A stretch of DNA of 64,000 nt from Chloroflexota bacterium (GCA_029548365.1 JAKPNN010000021.1:1-64000); one strand, 5' to 3'. Counted from the first letter of the stretch, positions 26,687-38,816 are shown. The notes: generated by a model not told the origin, from the sequence alone. A program made the numbers and translations.

Positions 26687-27504
26687 GCCCAGACAATACT
26701 CACAAATAGCATCAATAATAACATCGCCACAGGTTCGCCCCAAAATTCCCAGGATCGTCGGGATTCTTTGATTCCCGTAACCATACTGGTGAGAGCATAC
26801 ACCATCCCGACCAGCAGTAAACCTTGCTGAATTGGGTTCAACGGTAAATAATGAAAACCGATCAAAACCTCTGAAACCACAAGGCTGATCGCCAATCCCC
26901 ACAGTGTGTGCCACTCTCCCAATCTTAAAAACAAAGTCCGCGAGGTGACCATCAACGCCCCAATCCCAAGCAGCGGCAAGCGAATATATAAACGGATATT
27001 GGCAGAAAAAATTGCAATCGATAAGAGCAAGAAAAGCACAAAAGAAAGCGCGTTCAATCCGACTATTGCCAACGGATTTACCGTGCTCCCGGCGACGAAC
27101 ACGTTGTACTCACCAATAAAAACTGCAAACAACAACAAGCTTCCCAGGGCGTACACAACCCACCATAGTAAGCTGCCCGCAAAGGCAATCAACGCCACAC
27201 CAATCACAAGAGCTGTCAATACGGGGACGATCCAATGGCGGATAGTTTCCCATCGATTATCGAATAGTTGCGCCTCGGGATGTGATTGAATCAACCAGTC
27301 CATACCTGCTGCCGCTAAAAGGACAGAAAAAGCAATCACCAGGATATTAAAATCCAGCACAAAATCGATTAATATACCAAAAACTGAAAAGGAAATGTTT
27401 TGTGCAGGATAAGAAATTAACTGGGTAAGCGCAAACGCCAGCATTATTGTTGCAGTAACAATCGAAAGTCGTTCAAGATCTGGCAAGGCTGTTTTGGTTT
27501 GCAT
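26683..27504 (-). CDS. hypothetical multi-pass membrane protein
   Basis: A 273-residue integral membrane protein with about eight hydrophobic helices and short charged loops (SHPEAQLFDNRWETIRHW, RLGEWHTLW). I do not recognise the family. It is convergent with the MBL-fold gene, overlapping it by 4 bases at the 3' ends. The N-terminal 20 residues are cytosolic-looking (MQTKTALPDLERLS). Confidence 0.72.
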   Translation of the reverse strand: MQTKTALPDLERLSIVTATIMLAFALTQLISYPAQNISFSVFGILIDFVLDFNILVIAFSVLLAAAGMDWLIQSHPEAQLFDNRWETIRHWIVPVLTALVIGVALIAFAGSLLWWVVYALGSLLLFAVFIGEYNVFVAGSTVNPLAIVGLNALSFVLFLLLSIAIFSANIRLYIRLPLLGIGALMVTSRTLFLRLGEWHTLWGLAISLVVSEVLIGFHYLPLNPIQQGLLLVGMVYALTSMVTGIKESRRSWEFWGEPVAMLLLMLFVSIVWA

Positions 27505-27570
27505 ATCATAATTTTACCACCAGCAAAGTATTGAAAAAGGATTACCTCTAACAATAGCATCTTAATTTAT

Positions 27571-27576
27571 TATAAT
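27571..27576 (+). promoter_or_regulatory. putative -10 box for the 27657 gene
   Basis: A perfect TATAAT lies 81 bases before the ATG I favour. No convincing -35 hexamer is visible. Confidence 0.35.
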
Positions 27577-27656
27577 GAAGCGACCTGTATGCAATGAGGG
27601 GATCTTGCAGAATTTTGTGGTCAGACTCGGTTGTTTGTGGTAAAATTAATGATTGT

Positions 27657-28637
27657 ATGAACACAAGTTCTGATTCGAAATTCCAATCTCCCAGCATCAT
27701 TCAGGCATTGCTCGCAGGCTTTAACACCATCGCCAGTAAACCTGAATTGATTCTCATTCCAATTGCGCTGGACTTGTTTTTATGGTTTGGTCCGGTCTGG
27801 CGCGTTGACCGCCTATTCAGCCCTGTTGTGAAGAGCATGACGCAATTGCCAGGCATCAGATCGGTTGAGATCCTCCTCCTTATCGAGAACTATCAGGCAA
27901 TTATGCATGATATTCTGACCAACTTTAATCTTGCCGTCTCACTGCGCACATTGCCAATCGGTGTTCCCAGCCTGATGGTTTCTAAATCCTCCTATTTGAA
28001 TCCAATCGGCCAGCCAATTACATTCAGCCTTGATTCAAGCACCGAATTTCTCATCACCTGGTTGCTATTTGTCCTGGTGGGATATTTCCTGGGCAATTTA
28101 TATTTTCTAAATATTTCAAAACAGATCCTGGGCTATCACCAGGAAAACATCAAATCATTGCTGAAATCTTTTTACCAAATTGTTCTCATGCCAATTCTTT
28201 TGCTGATGATCATCATCATTTTATCCTTACCACTGATCTTCCTGGTCGCCCTGGTGACGATTATCAGCCCGGTGATCAGTCAATTTTTACTAACCCTGGC
28301 CCTGGTATTCATTCTGTGGGCTATCGTGCCACTGGTTTTTACACCCCATGGAATTTTTCTTTATAAACAGAATTTAATTGCAGCAATGATCACCAGCATT
28401 AAAGTTGTCCGAATCTCCATGAGGAAGACGATCTGGTTCATCTTAGCCTCCTACCTGATGGTAGAAGGCCTGAACTACCTCTGGCGATCTCCCAACGTTG
28501 ATAATTGGTTCTTATTTGTCGGCATTATGGGACATGCCTTTATCGTGTCTGCCATAATCGCCGCGTCTTTTCACTACTTCATCGACGCAACCAAGTTCTC
28601 ACAGTCGGTGATCAATAATAATTTAAAGTTGACTTAA
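27657..28637 (+). CDS. hypothetical membrane protein upstream of gyrB
   Basis: A 326-residue protein with about six hydrophobic segments. The most hydrophobic lie in the central part (FLITWLLFVLVGYFLGNLYF, PILLLMIIIILSLPLIFLVA, SQFLLTLALVFILWAIVPLV). I start at ATG 27657 (MNTSSDSKFQSPS), which gives a short polar N-terminus. A longer frame from 27594 has no support. The family is not recognised. gyrB follows after 43 bases on the same strand, so the two may be co-transcribed. Confidence 0.72.
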   Translation: MNTSSDSKFQSPSIIQALLAGFNTIASKPELILIPIALDLFLWFGPVWRVDRLFSPVVKSMTQLPGIRSVEILLLIENYQAIMHDILTNFNLAVSLRTLPIGVPSLMVSKSSYLNPIGQPITFSLDSSTEFLITWLLFVLVGYFLGNLYFLNISKQILGYHQENIKSLLKSFYQIVLMPILLLMIIIILSLPLIFLVALVTIISPVISQFLLTLALVFILWAIVPLVFTPHGIFLYKQNLIAAMITSIKVVRISMRKTIWFILASYLMVEGLNYLWRSPNVDNWFLFVGIMGHAFIVSAIIAASFHYFIDATKFSQSVINNNLKLT

Positions 28638-28680
28638 GCACTTGATGAAAAACTAATCAATAATCCTGGAGAATTTTAGC

Positions 28681-30597
28681 TTGGCTAAACAACCTATTTC
28701 TTATAACGCAAACGACATTCAAGTTCTGGAAGGTCTCGAAGCTGTACGCCGGCGACCTGGTATGTACGTTGGCGGCACCGATCAAAAAGCATTACATCAC
28801 CTGATTTATGAGGTCGTCGATAATTCCATCGATGAAGCCCTGGCCGGAACCTGCGATTTGATATCAGTCACCATTAACGAGGATGAAAGTGTGACGGTGA
28901 GCGACAATGGCCGTGGTATCCCCGTCGACCAACACCCGGAGCGAAAAGTATCTGCCCTGGAAGTCGTTATGACGACTTTGCATGCAGGGGGTAAATTTTC
29001 CGGTACCAGTTATAAAGTTTCTGGCGGTCTGCATGGCGTCGGCGTCTCGGCAGTCAATGCCCTTTCGGAATGGTGCGAAGTAGAAGTCAAGCGGGATGAA
29101 AAAGTCTATTTTCAGCGTTATGAAAAAGGTTTACCCCAGGGGCCGGTTAAAGTGGTCGCGAAAGCGCCAAAATCTCAAACAGGGACAACCACCACTTTCA
29201 AATATGATCACACCATCTTTAAGGGCGATGAAACTTATAAATTTGAAACCCTGTCCCAACGCTTTCGTGAAATGGCTTTTATCACTCGCGGGGTCACCAT
29301 TCGGCTTGAAGATAAGCGTAATAATATCCAATTCACCTATTATTTCGAGGGTGGTGTATCTTCATTTGTGAAATACCTCGATCGGAACCGTGACACACTC
29401 CACGATGTCTTCTTCGTCGAAAAAGAAATCGATGGCATTGGTATTGAAGCAGCTATCCAGTATACCGAATCTTATTCCGAATTAGTGTACGCGTTTGCCA
29501 ACACCATCAACACCATTGATGGTGGAACACACCTCACCGGCTTGCGCATTGCCCTGACCCGCTCAATCAATGATTACGCCCGAAAAAACAACCTCCTCAA
29601 GGACTCCGACTCGAACTTCTCCGGCGAGGACACTCGCGAAGGCCTGACGGCCATCATCAACATCAAACATCCCGACCCTCAATTTGAAAGTCAAACCAAG
29701 GTCAAGCTGATGAATACCGAGGTGCAAACTTATGTCCAGCAGGTAGTTAGTGACGGGTTCACCAGCTTCCTGGAACAAAATTCTTCAGCAGCCAGGAAAA
29801 TCATCCAGAAATGCCTCACATCCGCACGTGCTAGGGATGCCGCCCGCAAAGCACGTGACCTCGTCATTCGCAAGTCTGCGCTCGAAAGCATGACCCTCCC
29901 GGGCAAGCTGGCAGATTGTTCCGAACGCGACCCGCATCGTGCAGAACTCTATATTGTCGAGGGTGAATCAGCAGGCGGGTCAGCCAAACAGGGCCGTGAC
30001 CGCCACTTTCAAGCCATCCTGCCTTTACGTGGCAAAATCCTCAACACAGAGCGAGCCCGCCTGGATAAAATCCTGGCAAATCGGGAAGTCAAAGCCCTGA
30101 TTTCAGCCCTGGGCACAGGTATCGGCGATGGCTTCTCTTTAGATGGCTTGCGCTATGGTCGTGTCATTATCATGACTGATGCCGATGTCGACGGTTCCCA
30201 CATACGCACGCTTCTGCTGACCTTTTTCTTCCGCTTCATGCAGCCATTGATTGAAAATGGGCATTTGTTTATTGCCCAACCCCCTTTGTATCTGGTCACC
30301 CATGGAAAAGAAAAACATTACCTGTACTCAGAAGCCGAACGAGAAGCATTGATCCACAAGATCACCACCAACGGCAGCCGTTACACGATGCAGCGCTATA
30401 AGGGTCTTGGAGAAATGAACCCCGATCAGTTGTGGGAAACCACCATGAATCCAGAAAAGCGCACCCTACTGGGTGTAAATATCGAGGATGCCGCCGAAGC
30501 AGACCGCACCTTTGACATGTTGATGGGTTCGAAAGTGCCCCCGCGCCGGCGTTTTATTCAAACCCACGCCAAAGAAGTCAGAAACCTGGACGTATAA
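28681..30597 (+). CDS. gyrB: DNA gyrase subunit B (type II topoisomerase ATPase)
   Basis: ATPase/TOPRIM subunit of DNA gyrase, 638 residues, the length of the short form without insertions. The GHKL ATPase motifs are RRPGMY (23-28), [10 protein letters not shown] (44-53), DNGRGIP and [15 protein letters not shown]. The TOPRIM domain has [10 protein letters not shown] and [11 protein letters not shown], and the C-terminus has [10 protein letters not shown]. The start is TTG, preceded by CTGGAG. ParE is the alternative paralogue; motif content alone cannot separate the two firmly, and no gyrA or parC is in the window. Confidence 0.93.
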   Translation: MAKQPISYNANDIQVLEGLEAVRRRPGMYVGGTDQKALHHLIYEVVDNSIDEALAGTCDLISVTINEDESVTVSDNGRGIPVDQHPERKVSALEVVMTTLHAGGKFSGTSYKVSGGLHGVGVSAVNALSEWCEVEVKRDEKVYFQRYEKGLPQGPVKVVAKAPKSQTGTTTTFKYDHTIFKGDETYKFETLSQRFREMAFITRGVTIRLEDKRNNIQFTYYFEGGVSSFVKYLDRNRDTLHDVFFVEKEIDGIGIEAAIQYTESYSELVYAFANTINTIDGGTHLTGLRIALTRSINDYARKNNLLKDSDSNFSGEDTREGLTAIINIKHPDPQFESQTKVKLMNTEVQTYVQQVVSDGFTSFLEQNSSAARKIIQKCLTSARARDAARKARDLVIRKSALESMTLPGKLADCSERDPHRAELYIVEGESAGGSAKQGRDRHFQAILPLRGKILNTERARLDKILANREVKALISALGTGIGDGFSLDGLRYGRVIIMTDADVDGSHIRTLLLTFFFRFMQPLIENGHLFIAQPPLYLVTHGKEKHYLYSEAEREALIHKITTNGSRYTMQRYKGLGEMNPDQLWETTMNPEKRTLLGVNIEDAAEADRTFDMLMGSKVPPRRRFIQTHAKEVRNLDV

Positions 30598-30622
30598 ATC
30601 AGGAAAAAAGTCAATAGCAAAG

Positions 30623-30648
30623 AGGCTGCCCAAATGGCAGCCTTTTTT
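30623..30648 (+). terminator. Rho-independent terminator after gyrB
   Basis: AGGCTGCC and GGCAGCCT form an 8-bp stem around CAAAT, followed by six T. The stem starts with A residues, so it may serve the convergent gene weakly too. Confidence 0.88.
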
Positions 30649-30707
30649 AATTTCACTTCCGCTTTTTCACCTGTCTGTAAATCCCCTTCACCGGTCTCCC
30701 GCCATTT

Positions 30708-31727
30708 TTATTGATACCGTTTCCGAATTGCCGGAATCAGGTATTCTTCGAAGGATCGTTTGCAGTCATAGTCCGGCGACCAGTCCCAATCGTTGCGCGC
30801 TGCTGAGTCATCCACGCTTCCGGGCCATGAATCCACAATTTTTTGCCGTGCCTCGTCCACAGCAAAATGAATTTTTGCCTCTGGAAAGGCTGCTTTAACA
30901 ATATCAAAGAACTGTTGCGCGGTTATGGAAAAACTGGTGATATTATACACAAATTTTGACAGTCGATTCTTTGGCGCTGCAGCCAAACACACCAGTGCTT
31001 TGATCGCATCCGGCATGACCATAAAAGGAATGATTGTCTCGGGCCTGACAAAACAATTGTATTCCTCTCCCCTGGCAGCTGCATGTAGCATTTCAGGTCC
31101 GTAATCACTCGTGCCGCCGGTTGGTACAGTTTCTGCGCTGATCAGCCCCGGGAAACGAATAGCCCTGAAATCAACGGTTTGCTTGCCATCGTGATCTGCT
31201 GCCAACTGGCGGTAGTGGCTGTTGTAATATCGCCCAAGATGCTCACAATATAGCTTATTACAGCCATACATCGTGGTGGGATGATTCCAATCCTCTTCCA
31301 CAACAGCGCCAGCCTCGGCTTTATCCTTCAGTGTCGGGATGCCATAAGCGGCAATCGAGCTGGGATAAATAAATTTCACCGATTCGCCCTGCCATTGGGA
31401 TTGCTCTACAGCCAGGCGCAGCAGGTTCAAGGTCCCTTCGACATTTATCCGGTGGGCGGTCTCCGGGTTGTACTCCGCTTTCGTCGACAGGATCGAAGCC
31501 AGGTGGTAGATAACGGCAATTTCATGTTCAACAACCAGCCTTCCCAATAGCATTTGATCAAGGACATCACCAACAATATAAGTGCTGACCAGGTTTCTCA
31601 GGGCTTTATCCAACGGAACCACGTCCAATGCCACAATATTCGTGTCTGCCTGTTTTGAAAGAACCTGGATCAGGCCATGACCCATTTCTCCATTGGCTCC
31701 GGTGATAAGCACAACCTTTTGTCGCAT
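30708..31727 (-). CDS. NAD-dependent epimerase/dehydratase, SDR-type L-threonine 3-dehydrogenase-like
   Basis: An extended short-chain dehydrogenase of 339 residues. The nucleotide-binding motif is GANGEMGHG (residues 10-18). The active site is SS in YPSSIAAYG with Y154 and K158 of YGCNK. The stretch RFPGLISAETVPTGGTSDY and the C-terminal RNDWDWSPDYD closely resemble the SDR-type threonine dehydrogenases, which oxidise L-threonine to 2-amino-3-ketobutyrate. UDP-sugar epimerase activity is a less likely alternative. It appears to be monocistronic. Confidence 0.85.
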   Translation of the reverse strand: MRQKVVLITGANGEMGHGLIQVLSKQADTNIVALDVVPLDKALRNLVSTYIVGDVLDQMLLGRLVVEHEIAVIYHLASILSTKAEYNPETAHRINVEGTLNLLRLAVEQSQWQGESVKFIYPSSIAAYGIPTLKDKAEAGAVVEEDWNHPTTMYGCNKLYCEHLGRYYNSHYRQLAADHDGKQTVDFRAIRFPGLISAETVPTGGTSDYGPEMLHAAARGEEYNCFVRPETIIPFMVMPDAIKALVCLAAAPKNRLSKFVYNITSFSITAQQFFDIVKAAFPEAKIHFAVDEARQKIVDSWPGSVDDSAARNDWDWSPDYDCKRSFEEYLIPAIRKRYQ

Positions 31728-31824
31728 GTATGCCTCCTAAGAAATTTGATTTATTTTTATCCTAACAGAAAATCCCGCCTGGCAGCCTTTAAATTAGAGC
31801 AATTTCGAGAAATTGTGGTAACAA

Positions 31825-32538
31825 TCAGCTCGATGCCTCCAGAGGAAGTGATATGCTCATCCGGCGAATATTGTCTGAGGGTCGTGATGACGTCTGTAAA
31901 ACGATGATGCTCATCGCATCCAGCGGTTGTCCGTTATCTAAGCGAATCGCACGTTGCAATAAAAACTCAGCAATTTCCTTTTCCGTCGGTTCCTGCTCCT
32001 CCACAAAAGCGCCAATGGTGGTGCAGATATCCATGGTCTGCTGGTTATGAGCTCCAGCAGAATAGACCCCATCTGAAAAAGCAACTACCGTCATCTCAGG
32101 TTTGATTGGCAGCTCAATAATTGTGGGCGAAACATCTAAGCCCTTGCCAATCGGTTCGCTTTCGCTGGACAGGCAATCCACCACATCATCAGAGATCAAG
32201 AAAACCGGCAGGGGATTATTGCGCGAAATAATGATGGTGTCGGTTTGCAGGTCAGCGCTGATCACCCACAGGTTAGCCTGAACCCTACCCTTATGTTCTG
32301 AATAAATTTGGCTGGCAGCGGCACGGATCGAGGCGCCGTCACGCATTCCACTGCTAATATGGTCAATCACCCGGTGGCAAATCATTGTCGACATTGACTT
32401 GTCGTCATGATGATCCATCATTCCATCAGCCATTACAACAGTAATACCCCCGTTGGGGCGTTCGGTAATTTCTACCGTATCACCGCTATTACTGCAACCA
32501 TGTTTGTCGATCTTTGCGATTGCTATTTTGATATCCAT
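31825..32538 (-). CDS. SpoIIE/PP2C-type serine phosphatase
   Basis: A single-domain protein phosphatase of 237 residues. The PP2C/SpoIIE metal motifs are recognisable: SGDTVEITE and VVMADGMMDHHDDKS near the N-terminus, then VVAFSDGVYSAGA and DAMSIIVLQ near the C-terminus. No sensor or regulatory domain is attached, as in RsbX/RsbU catalytic cores. It might regulate a sigma/anti-sigma pathway, but no partner is adjacent. The C-terminal 25 residues are polar and unassigned. Confidence 0.82.
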   Translation of the reverse strand: MDIKIAIAKIDKHGCSNSGDTVEITERPNGGITVVMADGMMDHHDDKSMSTMICHRVIDHISSGMRDGASIRAAASQIYSEHKGRVQANLWVISADLQTDTIIISRNNPLPVFLISDDVVDCLSSESEPIGKGLDVSPTIIELPIKPEMTVVAFSDGVYSAGAHNQQTMDICTTIGAFVEEQEPTEKEIAEFLLQRAIRLDNGQPLDAMSIIVLQTSSRPSDNIRRMSISLPLEASS

Positions 32539-32658
32539 GCCCTTATTTTACTTGAAATTTTCATTGAATTAGGACCAAATTTTTCCTTTTGCATTAATTC
32601 AGCTGGATTACCCGGTGACTACAAACTGAAACTAAATCAATCGAGGTACTATATGATA

Positions 32659-32664
32659 TATAAT
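32659..32664 (+). promoter_or_regulatory. putative -10 box for the nuclease-fold lipoprotein
   Basis: TATAAT within an AT-rich stretch lies 53 bases before the TTG start. The -35 box is unclear. Confidence 0.35.
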
Positions 32665-32716
32665 CAAATTGTAAAATTTCTTGCAAGCATGCCAGCAACC
32701 ATTGAAAGGAACCCAC

Positions 32717-34645
32717 TTGAAAGATCACCCTAATTTTCAACAGCGCATGCTATTGATGATGTTGTCAGCCTTGTTGGCTTTTTCGCTGGTCGTCAGCGGG
32801 TGCACCCGCATACTCAAACCCATGCCGAGCCAGGTGATGCCAACGATCACAAAAGAAGCAGACGATCCCGGTCCGCAAGCCGTCGCAGAGGATACTGGCG
32901 CGTCTGGTACAATCACAATTTCATCCATCCAGGGAGCAGGTCATACCTCACCGTTTGAAAATCAGCAGGTTGAAGGCATACACGGCATTGTCACTGCGAT
33001 CCGGGCAGATGGGTTCTATATGCAATCACTCGTTCCTGACAATGACACCGCCACCTCCGAGGGGATTTACGTTCTGCAGGGGCTGATTCCATCCGTACGT
33101 CCAGGAGACGAAGTGCTGGTGAGCGGGTTGGTCAAAGAGGGGGTACTCAACGGTGATCCGGTCAACGATTTGATGATCACCCATGTTCGCCAGCCTTCGA
33201 TCGAAATCCTTTCCACGGGCAACCCGCTGCCACCACCTGTTATTATCGGTCAGGATGGACGCATACCACCAACAGAGGTGATCGGCAATCATACCCAGGG
33301 TCGGGTCATCGCAGGTGGAAATTTTTATCCCCATTCTGCCGGGTTGGACTTTTTCGAAAGCCTGGAGGGGATGCTCGTTCAGATCAACAACGCAGTGGTG
33401 GTCGGACCTACCAACCAGTACAAAGAAATTGTTGTATTGCCGGATAATGGCGCTTGGGCATCTGCACGTACCCCACGCGGCGGCATTGTTGTCCAGCAAG
33501 GTGATTTCAACCCTGAACGGGTGATCCTGGACGATGCTCTGCGGGAAATGCCCTTCGTCCAGGTCGGAGATTATTCACAGCAGCCGATCGTGGGCGTGAT
33601 GGATTATGCTTACGGCAATTACAAAGTACAGCCTGTTGCAGATGTGAACTTTATCGCCGGCAACCTGCAGCCCAGCGTACCCTTAACACCGACCCTACCA
33701 GGGCAGATCCGGGTGGCTACTTATAACGTTGAAGTTCTTTCCGCCCTTGATTCGGACCGTATCAAAACCCTGGCAGATCATATCGTCAACGGGTTCGCAG
33801 CTCCGGATATCATCGGCCTCCAGGAGATCGCTGACAATGACGGCGTTGTCGGCAAGCAGACAGCCTCCGCAGAATTGACTTACCGGGGAATCATCTCGGC
33901 AATAGCAGCGTTAGGCGGTCCCCCATATGGCTTTGTGGATATTGACCCACTGCCGGATAAAGATGGCGGCATCCCCGGGGCGAATATCCGGGTCGGCTTC
34001 CTTTACCGGCTGGATCGCGGCCTGAACCTGATCGATGCACCCAGCGGTGATGCACAAACGCCGGTTGGTGTGGACACCCTCAATGGTGGGGTAGCTCTCT
34101 CACTCAATCCGGGGCGGATTGACCCGACCAATTCGGTTTTCACCAACAGCCGCAAACCATTGGTCGTCTCTTTTCTCATCGAGGGTCAGCCCCTGTTTGT
34201 GATTAACAACCACTTCATTTCCAAAGGCGGAGATCACGCCTTGTTTGGCGCCGTCCAGTCGCCGATATTGAACTCCGAGGTTCGACGCGATGCCCAGGCC
34301 CAGGTCGTCCATGATTTCGTGGAAACTCTGCTGAAGATTGATCCCAACAGTAGGATAATCGTCCTGGGTGACCTGAATGATTTTCATTTTTCATCTCCGC
34401 TTGAAATACTAAAGGGAGATCACCTTTACAACTTGATTGAAACCCTGCCGATTGAAGAACGTTACACCTATATCTATGATGGCAACAGCCAGGTGCTGGA
34501 TCATATCCTGGTCAGCGAAGCCCTTTATACCCAATTGTTTTCGGTGGACATCCTCCACCTGAACAGCGAGTTTGATTACTGGCGCCGATTTTCGGACCAT
34601 GACCCCATTGTGGCGACCTTCAGGTGGGAGTCAACAACACCGTAG
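32717..34645 (+). CDS. endonuclease/exonuclease/phosphatase-domain lipoprotein
   Basis: A 642-residue secreted lipoprotein. I choose the TTG at 32717, which follows GAAAGGA by 6 bases and gives a short basic N-terminus before the signal; the lipobox is VVSGC. The middle resembles an OB-like domain found in large extracellular nucleases (IHGIVTAIRADGFYMQS). The C-terminal half is the EEP domain: RVATYNVEVLS, DIIGLQEIAD, INNHFISKGGD, VLGDLNDFHFSSP and FSDHDPIVATF carry the catalytic Asn, Glu, His and Asp residues. It probably degrades external DNA for nutrients. Confidence 0.85.
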   Translation: MKDHPNFQQRMLLMMLSALLAFSLVVSGCTRILKPMPSQVMPTITKEADDPGPQAVAEDTGASGTITISSIQGAGHTSPFENQQVEGIHGIVTAIRADGFYMQSLVPDNDTATSEGIYVLQGLIPSVRPGDEVLVSGLVKEGVLNGDPVNDLMITHVRQPSIEILSTGNPLPPPVIIGQDGRIPPTEVIGNHTQGRVIAGGNFYPHSAGLDFFESLEGMLVQINNAVVVGPTNQYKEIVVLPDNGAWASARTPRGGIVVQQGDFNPERVILDDALREMPFVQVGDYSQQPIVGVMDYAYGNYKVQPVADVNFIAGNLQPSVPLTPTLPGQIRVATYNVEVLSALDSDRIKTLADHIVNGFAAPDIIGLQEIADNDGVVGKQTASAELTYRGIISAIAALGGPPYGFVDIDPLPDKDGGIPGANIRVGFLYRLDRGLNLIDAPSGDAQTPVGVDTLNGGVALSLNPGRIDPTNSVFTNSRKPLVVSFLIEGQPLFVINNHFISKGGDHALFGAVQSPILNSEVRRDAQAQVVHDFVETLLKIDPNSRIIVLGDLNDFHFSSPLEILKGDHLYNLIETLPIEERYTYIYDGNSQVLDHILVSEALYTQLFSVDILHLNSEFDYWRRFSDHDPIVATFRWESTTP

Positions 34646-34802
34646 AACCTGCCTCACACTCTACCAGAATAAACACAATTCCAGGATTGTGCCTGCGAAG
34701 AGGGCTTGCATTAACCTTCTGTTGATTTTGACCCGGTGTCACCGCCTGTGAAGTCGGCAATTTCCCTTTCAGTGCGCAGCCTCCCCGAGCGCAGCGAGTG
34801 GG

Positions 34803-34836
34803 ACCATTCACCATTCACCATTCACCATTCACCATT
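34803..34836. repeat. heptamer tandem repeat (ACCATTC)
   Basis: Four full copies of ACCATTC plus a near-complete fifth, in the 220-base gap between the lipoprotein gene and the tmRNA. It is a simple-sequence repeat that could vary by slippage. Confidence 0.85.
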
Positions 34837-34849
34837 AATCAAAATCGAG

Positions 34850-34855
34850 TATAAT
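34850..34855 (+). promoter_or_regulatory. putative -10 box for tmRNA
   Basis: A perfect TATAAT lies 12 bases before the mature tmRNA 5' end. The heptamer repeat occupies the expected -35 area. Confidence 0.5.
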
Positions 34856-34867
34856 ACAATCTGCATT

Positions 34868-35264
34868 GGGGATGATCGGCTTCGACGGGAGAGGCTGGTC
34901 CCGGATTGCGAGTCGAGAGGTACCGAACTCGTAAAATCAGTACAAAACAAAAGTGCCAATCGCACACAATATGCAGCTTTACCCCTCGCAGCGTAAGCTA
35001 TAGGGCGATAAGCTCAGACCTCTGAAGAGGTCACGTCACCCACACTCCGTTTGCCTGACCGGGGATGGAGTTGGCGTCGCAAAGTCAGGATGCCACGCAG
35101 GATGCCGTTAAATGCATGTAAGAGGGGCTTTCGGGTCCCAACGGCTGGCGAGAGGGTCGCCCGGTTGGCTGGCTAACCTCAAGCGAGAACGAATAAGCCG
35201 ACTACACTCGTAGATATTCGTGGTTCGAATCTTTCGGACGCGGGTTCGATTCCCGCCATCTCCA
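34868..35264 (+). ncRNA. ssrA: transfer-messenger RNA (tmRNA)
   Basis: One-piece tmRNA of about 397 nucleotides that rescues stalled ribosomes. The tRNA-like ends are clear: 5' GGGGATGATCGGCTTCGAC pairs with 3' CATCTCC, and GGGTTCGATTCCC is the T arm. No CCA is encoded. The tag reading frame begins at GCC 34955 and ends at TAA 34996, encoding ANRTQYAALPLAA, whose hydrophobic LPLAA end fits a proteolysis tag. GC-rich paired segments that follow are expected to form the pseudoknots. Confidence 0.95.
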
Positions 35265-35267
35265 CAA

Positions 35268-35300
35268 GCCCCAAAACCGTCTTTTTAGACGGTTTTTGGC
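35268..35300 (+). terminator. Rho-independent terminator of tmRNA
   Basis: GCCCCAAAACCGTC pairs with GACGGTTTTTGGC around TTTTTA. The right arm itself contains the T-run. Confidence 0.8.
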
Positions 35301-35447
35301 TTATTAAAAGGCATTGCTCATTACAGGCAAGCGGTGTTGGAAGCGTATTTTCCTTTATATTGACCTCGAATAAATTCTGTAACGTCGTTCATCACTCGTA
35401 TTCCCTTTTATCAAACTATTGCTGGCATGCTCTGTTGCCATATCGGA

Positions 35448-35453
35448 TATAAT
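35448..35453 (+). promoter_or_regulatory. putative -10 box for the Ldh2-type dehydrogenase
   Basis: TATAAT lies 75 bases before the ATG. No clear -35 is seen in the preceding AT-rich stretch. Confidence 0.35.
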
Positions 35454-35528
35454 GAGAAGCCATGGGAAAAATAGTCTCATCGGATGGATGAGGCTTTTCG
35501 AAAGCCCAAAACAAATAAAGGAGCCGTT

Positions 35529-36635
35529 ATGTCAAACCAAGATGCTTACCTGCCTGTTGATTTTTTACTGGAGTTTATCAAGGATTGCTTTGTTGCCTTT
35601 GGAACTCCCCCGGAAGACGCCCAAATCTGTGCTGATGTGATGATCGCTTCCGATCTTCGAGGGATTGAATCACATGGGATCGGTCGATTACGCTATTATT
35701 ATGACCGTCTGATCACCGGTCAGCACGATGTCAACACAAAAATTGACGTTATCCGTGAAAGCCCCACCACCGCTGTATTGGATGGCAACCATGGTATGGG
35801 TATGGTGATTGCAAAATACGCCATGAACCTGGCGATTGAAAAAGCGCACACCTATGGGATGGGCTCGGTGGCGGTGAGAAACTCAACCCATTTCGGTATT
35901 GCTGGTTATTATCCTTCCATGGCGGTGGATGCCGGCATGGTGGGCTTCACTTTCACCAACGCCCGCCCTTCGGTATGCCCCACCTTTGGAACCATGCCCA
36001 TGCTGGGCACCAACCCCATCGCCTTCGGCGCACCAACCGATGAACCCTTCCCCTACCTGTTTGATGCTGCCACACCGATTGTTCAGCGAGGTTTGATAGA
36101 AAGATTCGTGCGTGAAGATCAACCAGCCCAGGAAGGCTGGCTGGTTGACCCTGAAAACAACTACCTGACCGACCCGAAGGAAATCTTAGCCGCGCTGGTT
36201 AAAGGTGAAGCCGCCTTTTTGCCCCTGGGCGGGATCGGTGAAACCTTGGGAGGGCACAAAGGCTATGGTTTGGCGACCATCGTAGAAATCCTGAGCGCCT
36301 CTCTGCAGACCGGCGCCTTCCTGAGTGCGCTTTCAGGGGTTAATCCTGATGGGTCGCCCGCACATTTCAAGGTTGGGCATTTCTTCATGGCGCTGAACAT
36401 TGAAAGCTTTGTCGACCTGGAGGACTTCAAACGCACCACCGGTTCGATCCTCAGGGAACTGCGCGCCTCACGCAAAGCCCCGGGCGAAGCGCGCATTTAC
36501 AGCGCCGGTGAAAAAGAATACGAAATAGAAATCCGGGTGCGCAGAGATGGCGTCAGACTCCCCCCGAACCTGCAGAAGGATTTGATCTTTGTGCGCGACA
36601 AGCTGGGGTTGTCACAATACAAGTTTCCGTTTTAA
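35529..36635 (+). CDS. malate/L-lactate/ureidoglycolate dehydrogenase family (Ldh2/YlbC) oxidoreductase
   Basis: An NAD(P)-dependent 2-hydroxyacid dehydrogenase of 368 residues, unrelated to classical MDH/LDH. The family landmarks are SDLRGIESHGIGRL (catalytic His region), VAVRNSTHFGIAGYY, PMLGTNPIAFGAP and LGGHKGYGLATIVEIL. RBS AAGGAG lies 6 bases before ATG 35529. The start at 35484 is in frame but has no ribosome site. Malate, lactate, sulfolactate and ureidoglycolate are all possible substrates. The gene stands alone between tmRNA and ligA. Confidence 0.9.
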   Translation: MSNQDAYLPVDFLLEFIKDCFVAFGTPPEDAQICADVMIASDLRGIESHGIGRLRYYYDRLITGQHDVNTKIDVIRESPTTAVLDGNHGMGMVIAKYAMNLAIEKAHTYGMGSVAVRNSTHFGIAGYYPSMAVDAGMVGFTFTNARPSVCPTFGTMPMLGTNPIAFGAPTDEPFPYLFDAATPIVQRGLIERFVREDQPAQEGWLVDPENNYLTDPKEILAALVKGEAAFLPLGGIGETLGGHKGYGLATIVEILSASLQTGAFLSALSGVNPDGSPAHFKVGHFFMALNIESFVDLEDFKRTTGSILRELRASRKAPGEARIYSAGEKEYEIEIRVRRDGVRLPPNLQKDLIFVRDKLGLSQYKFPF

Positions 36636-36657
36636 AGATTAACCACAATCCAAAAAC

Positions 36658-36726
36658 ATCCCTCTTTCGAGGAAATACCGGGAGTATATCAATCCTCTCA
36701 GTATGATCCTTGAGGAGGGATTTTTT
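36658..36726 (+). terminator. terminator after the Ldh2-type dehydrogenase
   Basis: A long imperfect stem links ATCCCTCTTTCGAGGA with TCCTTGAGGAGGGAT, followed by a T-run. It lies in the convergent gap before ligA. Confidence 0.65.
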
Positions 36727-36749
36727 GTTTTATTCAATGAACCGAGCGA

Positions 36750-38816
<2,067 letters not shown>

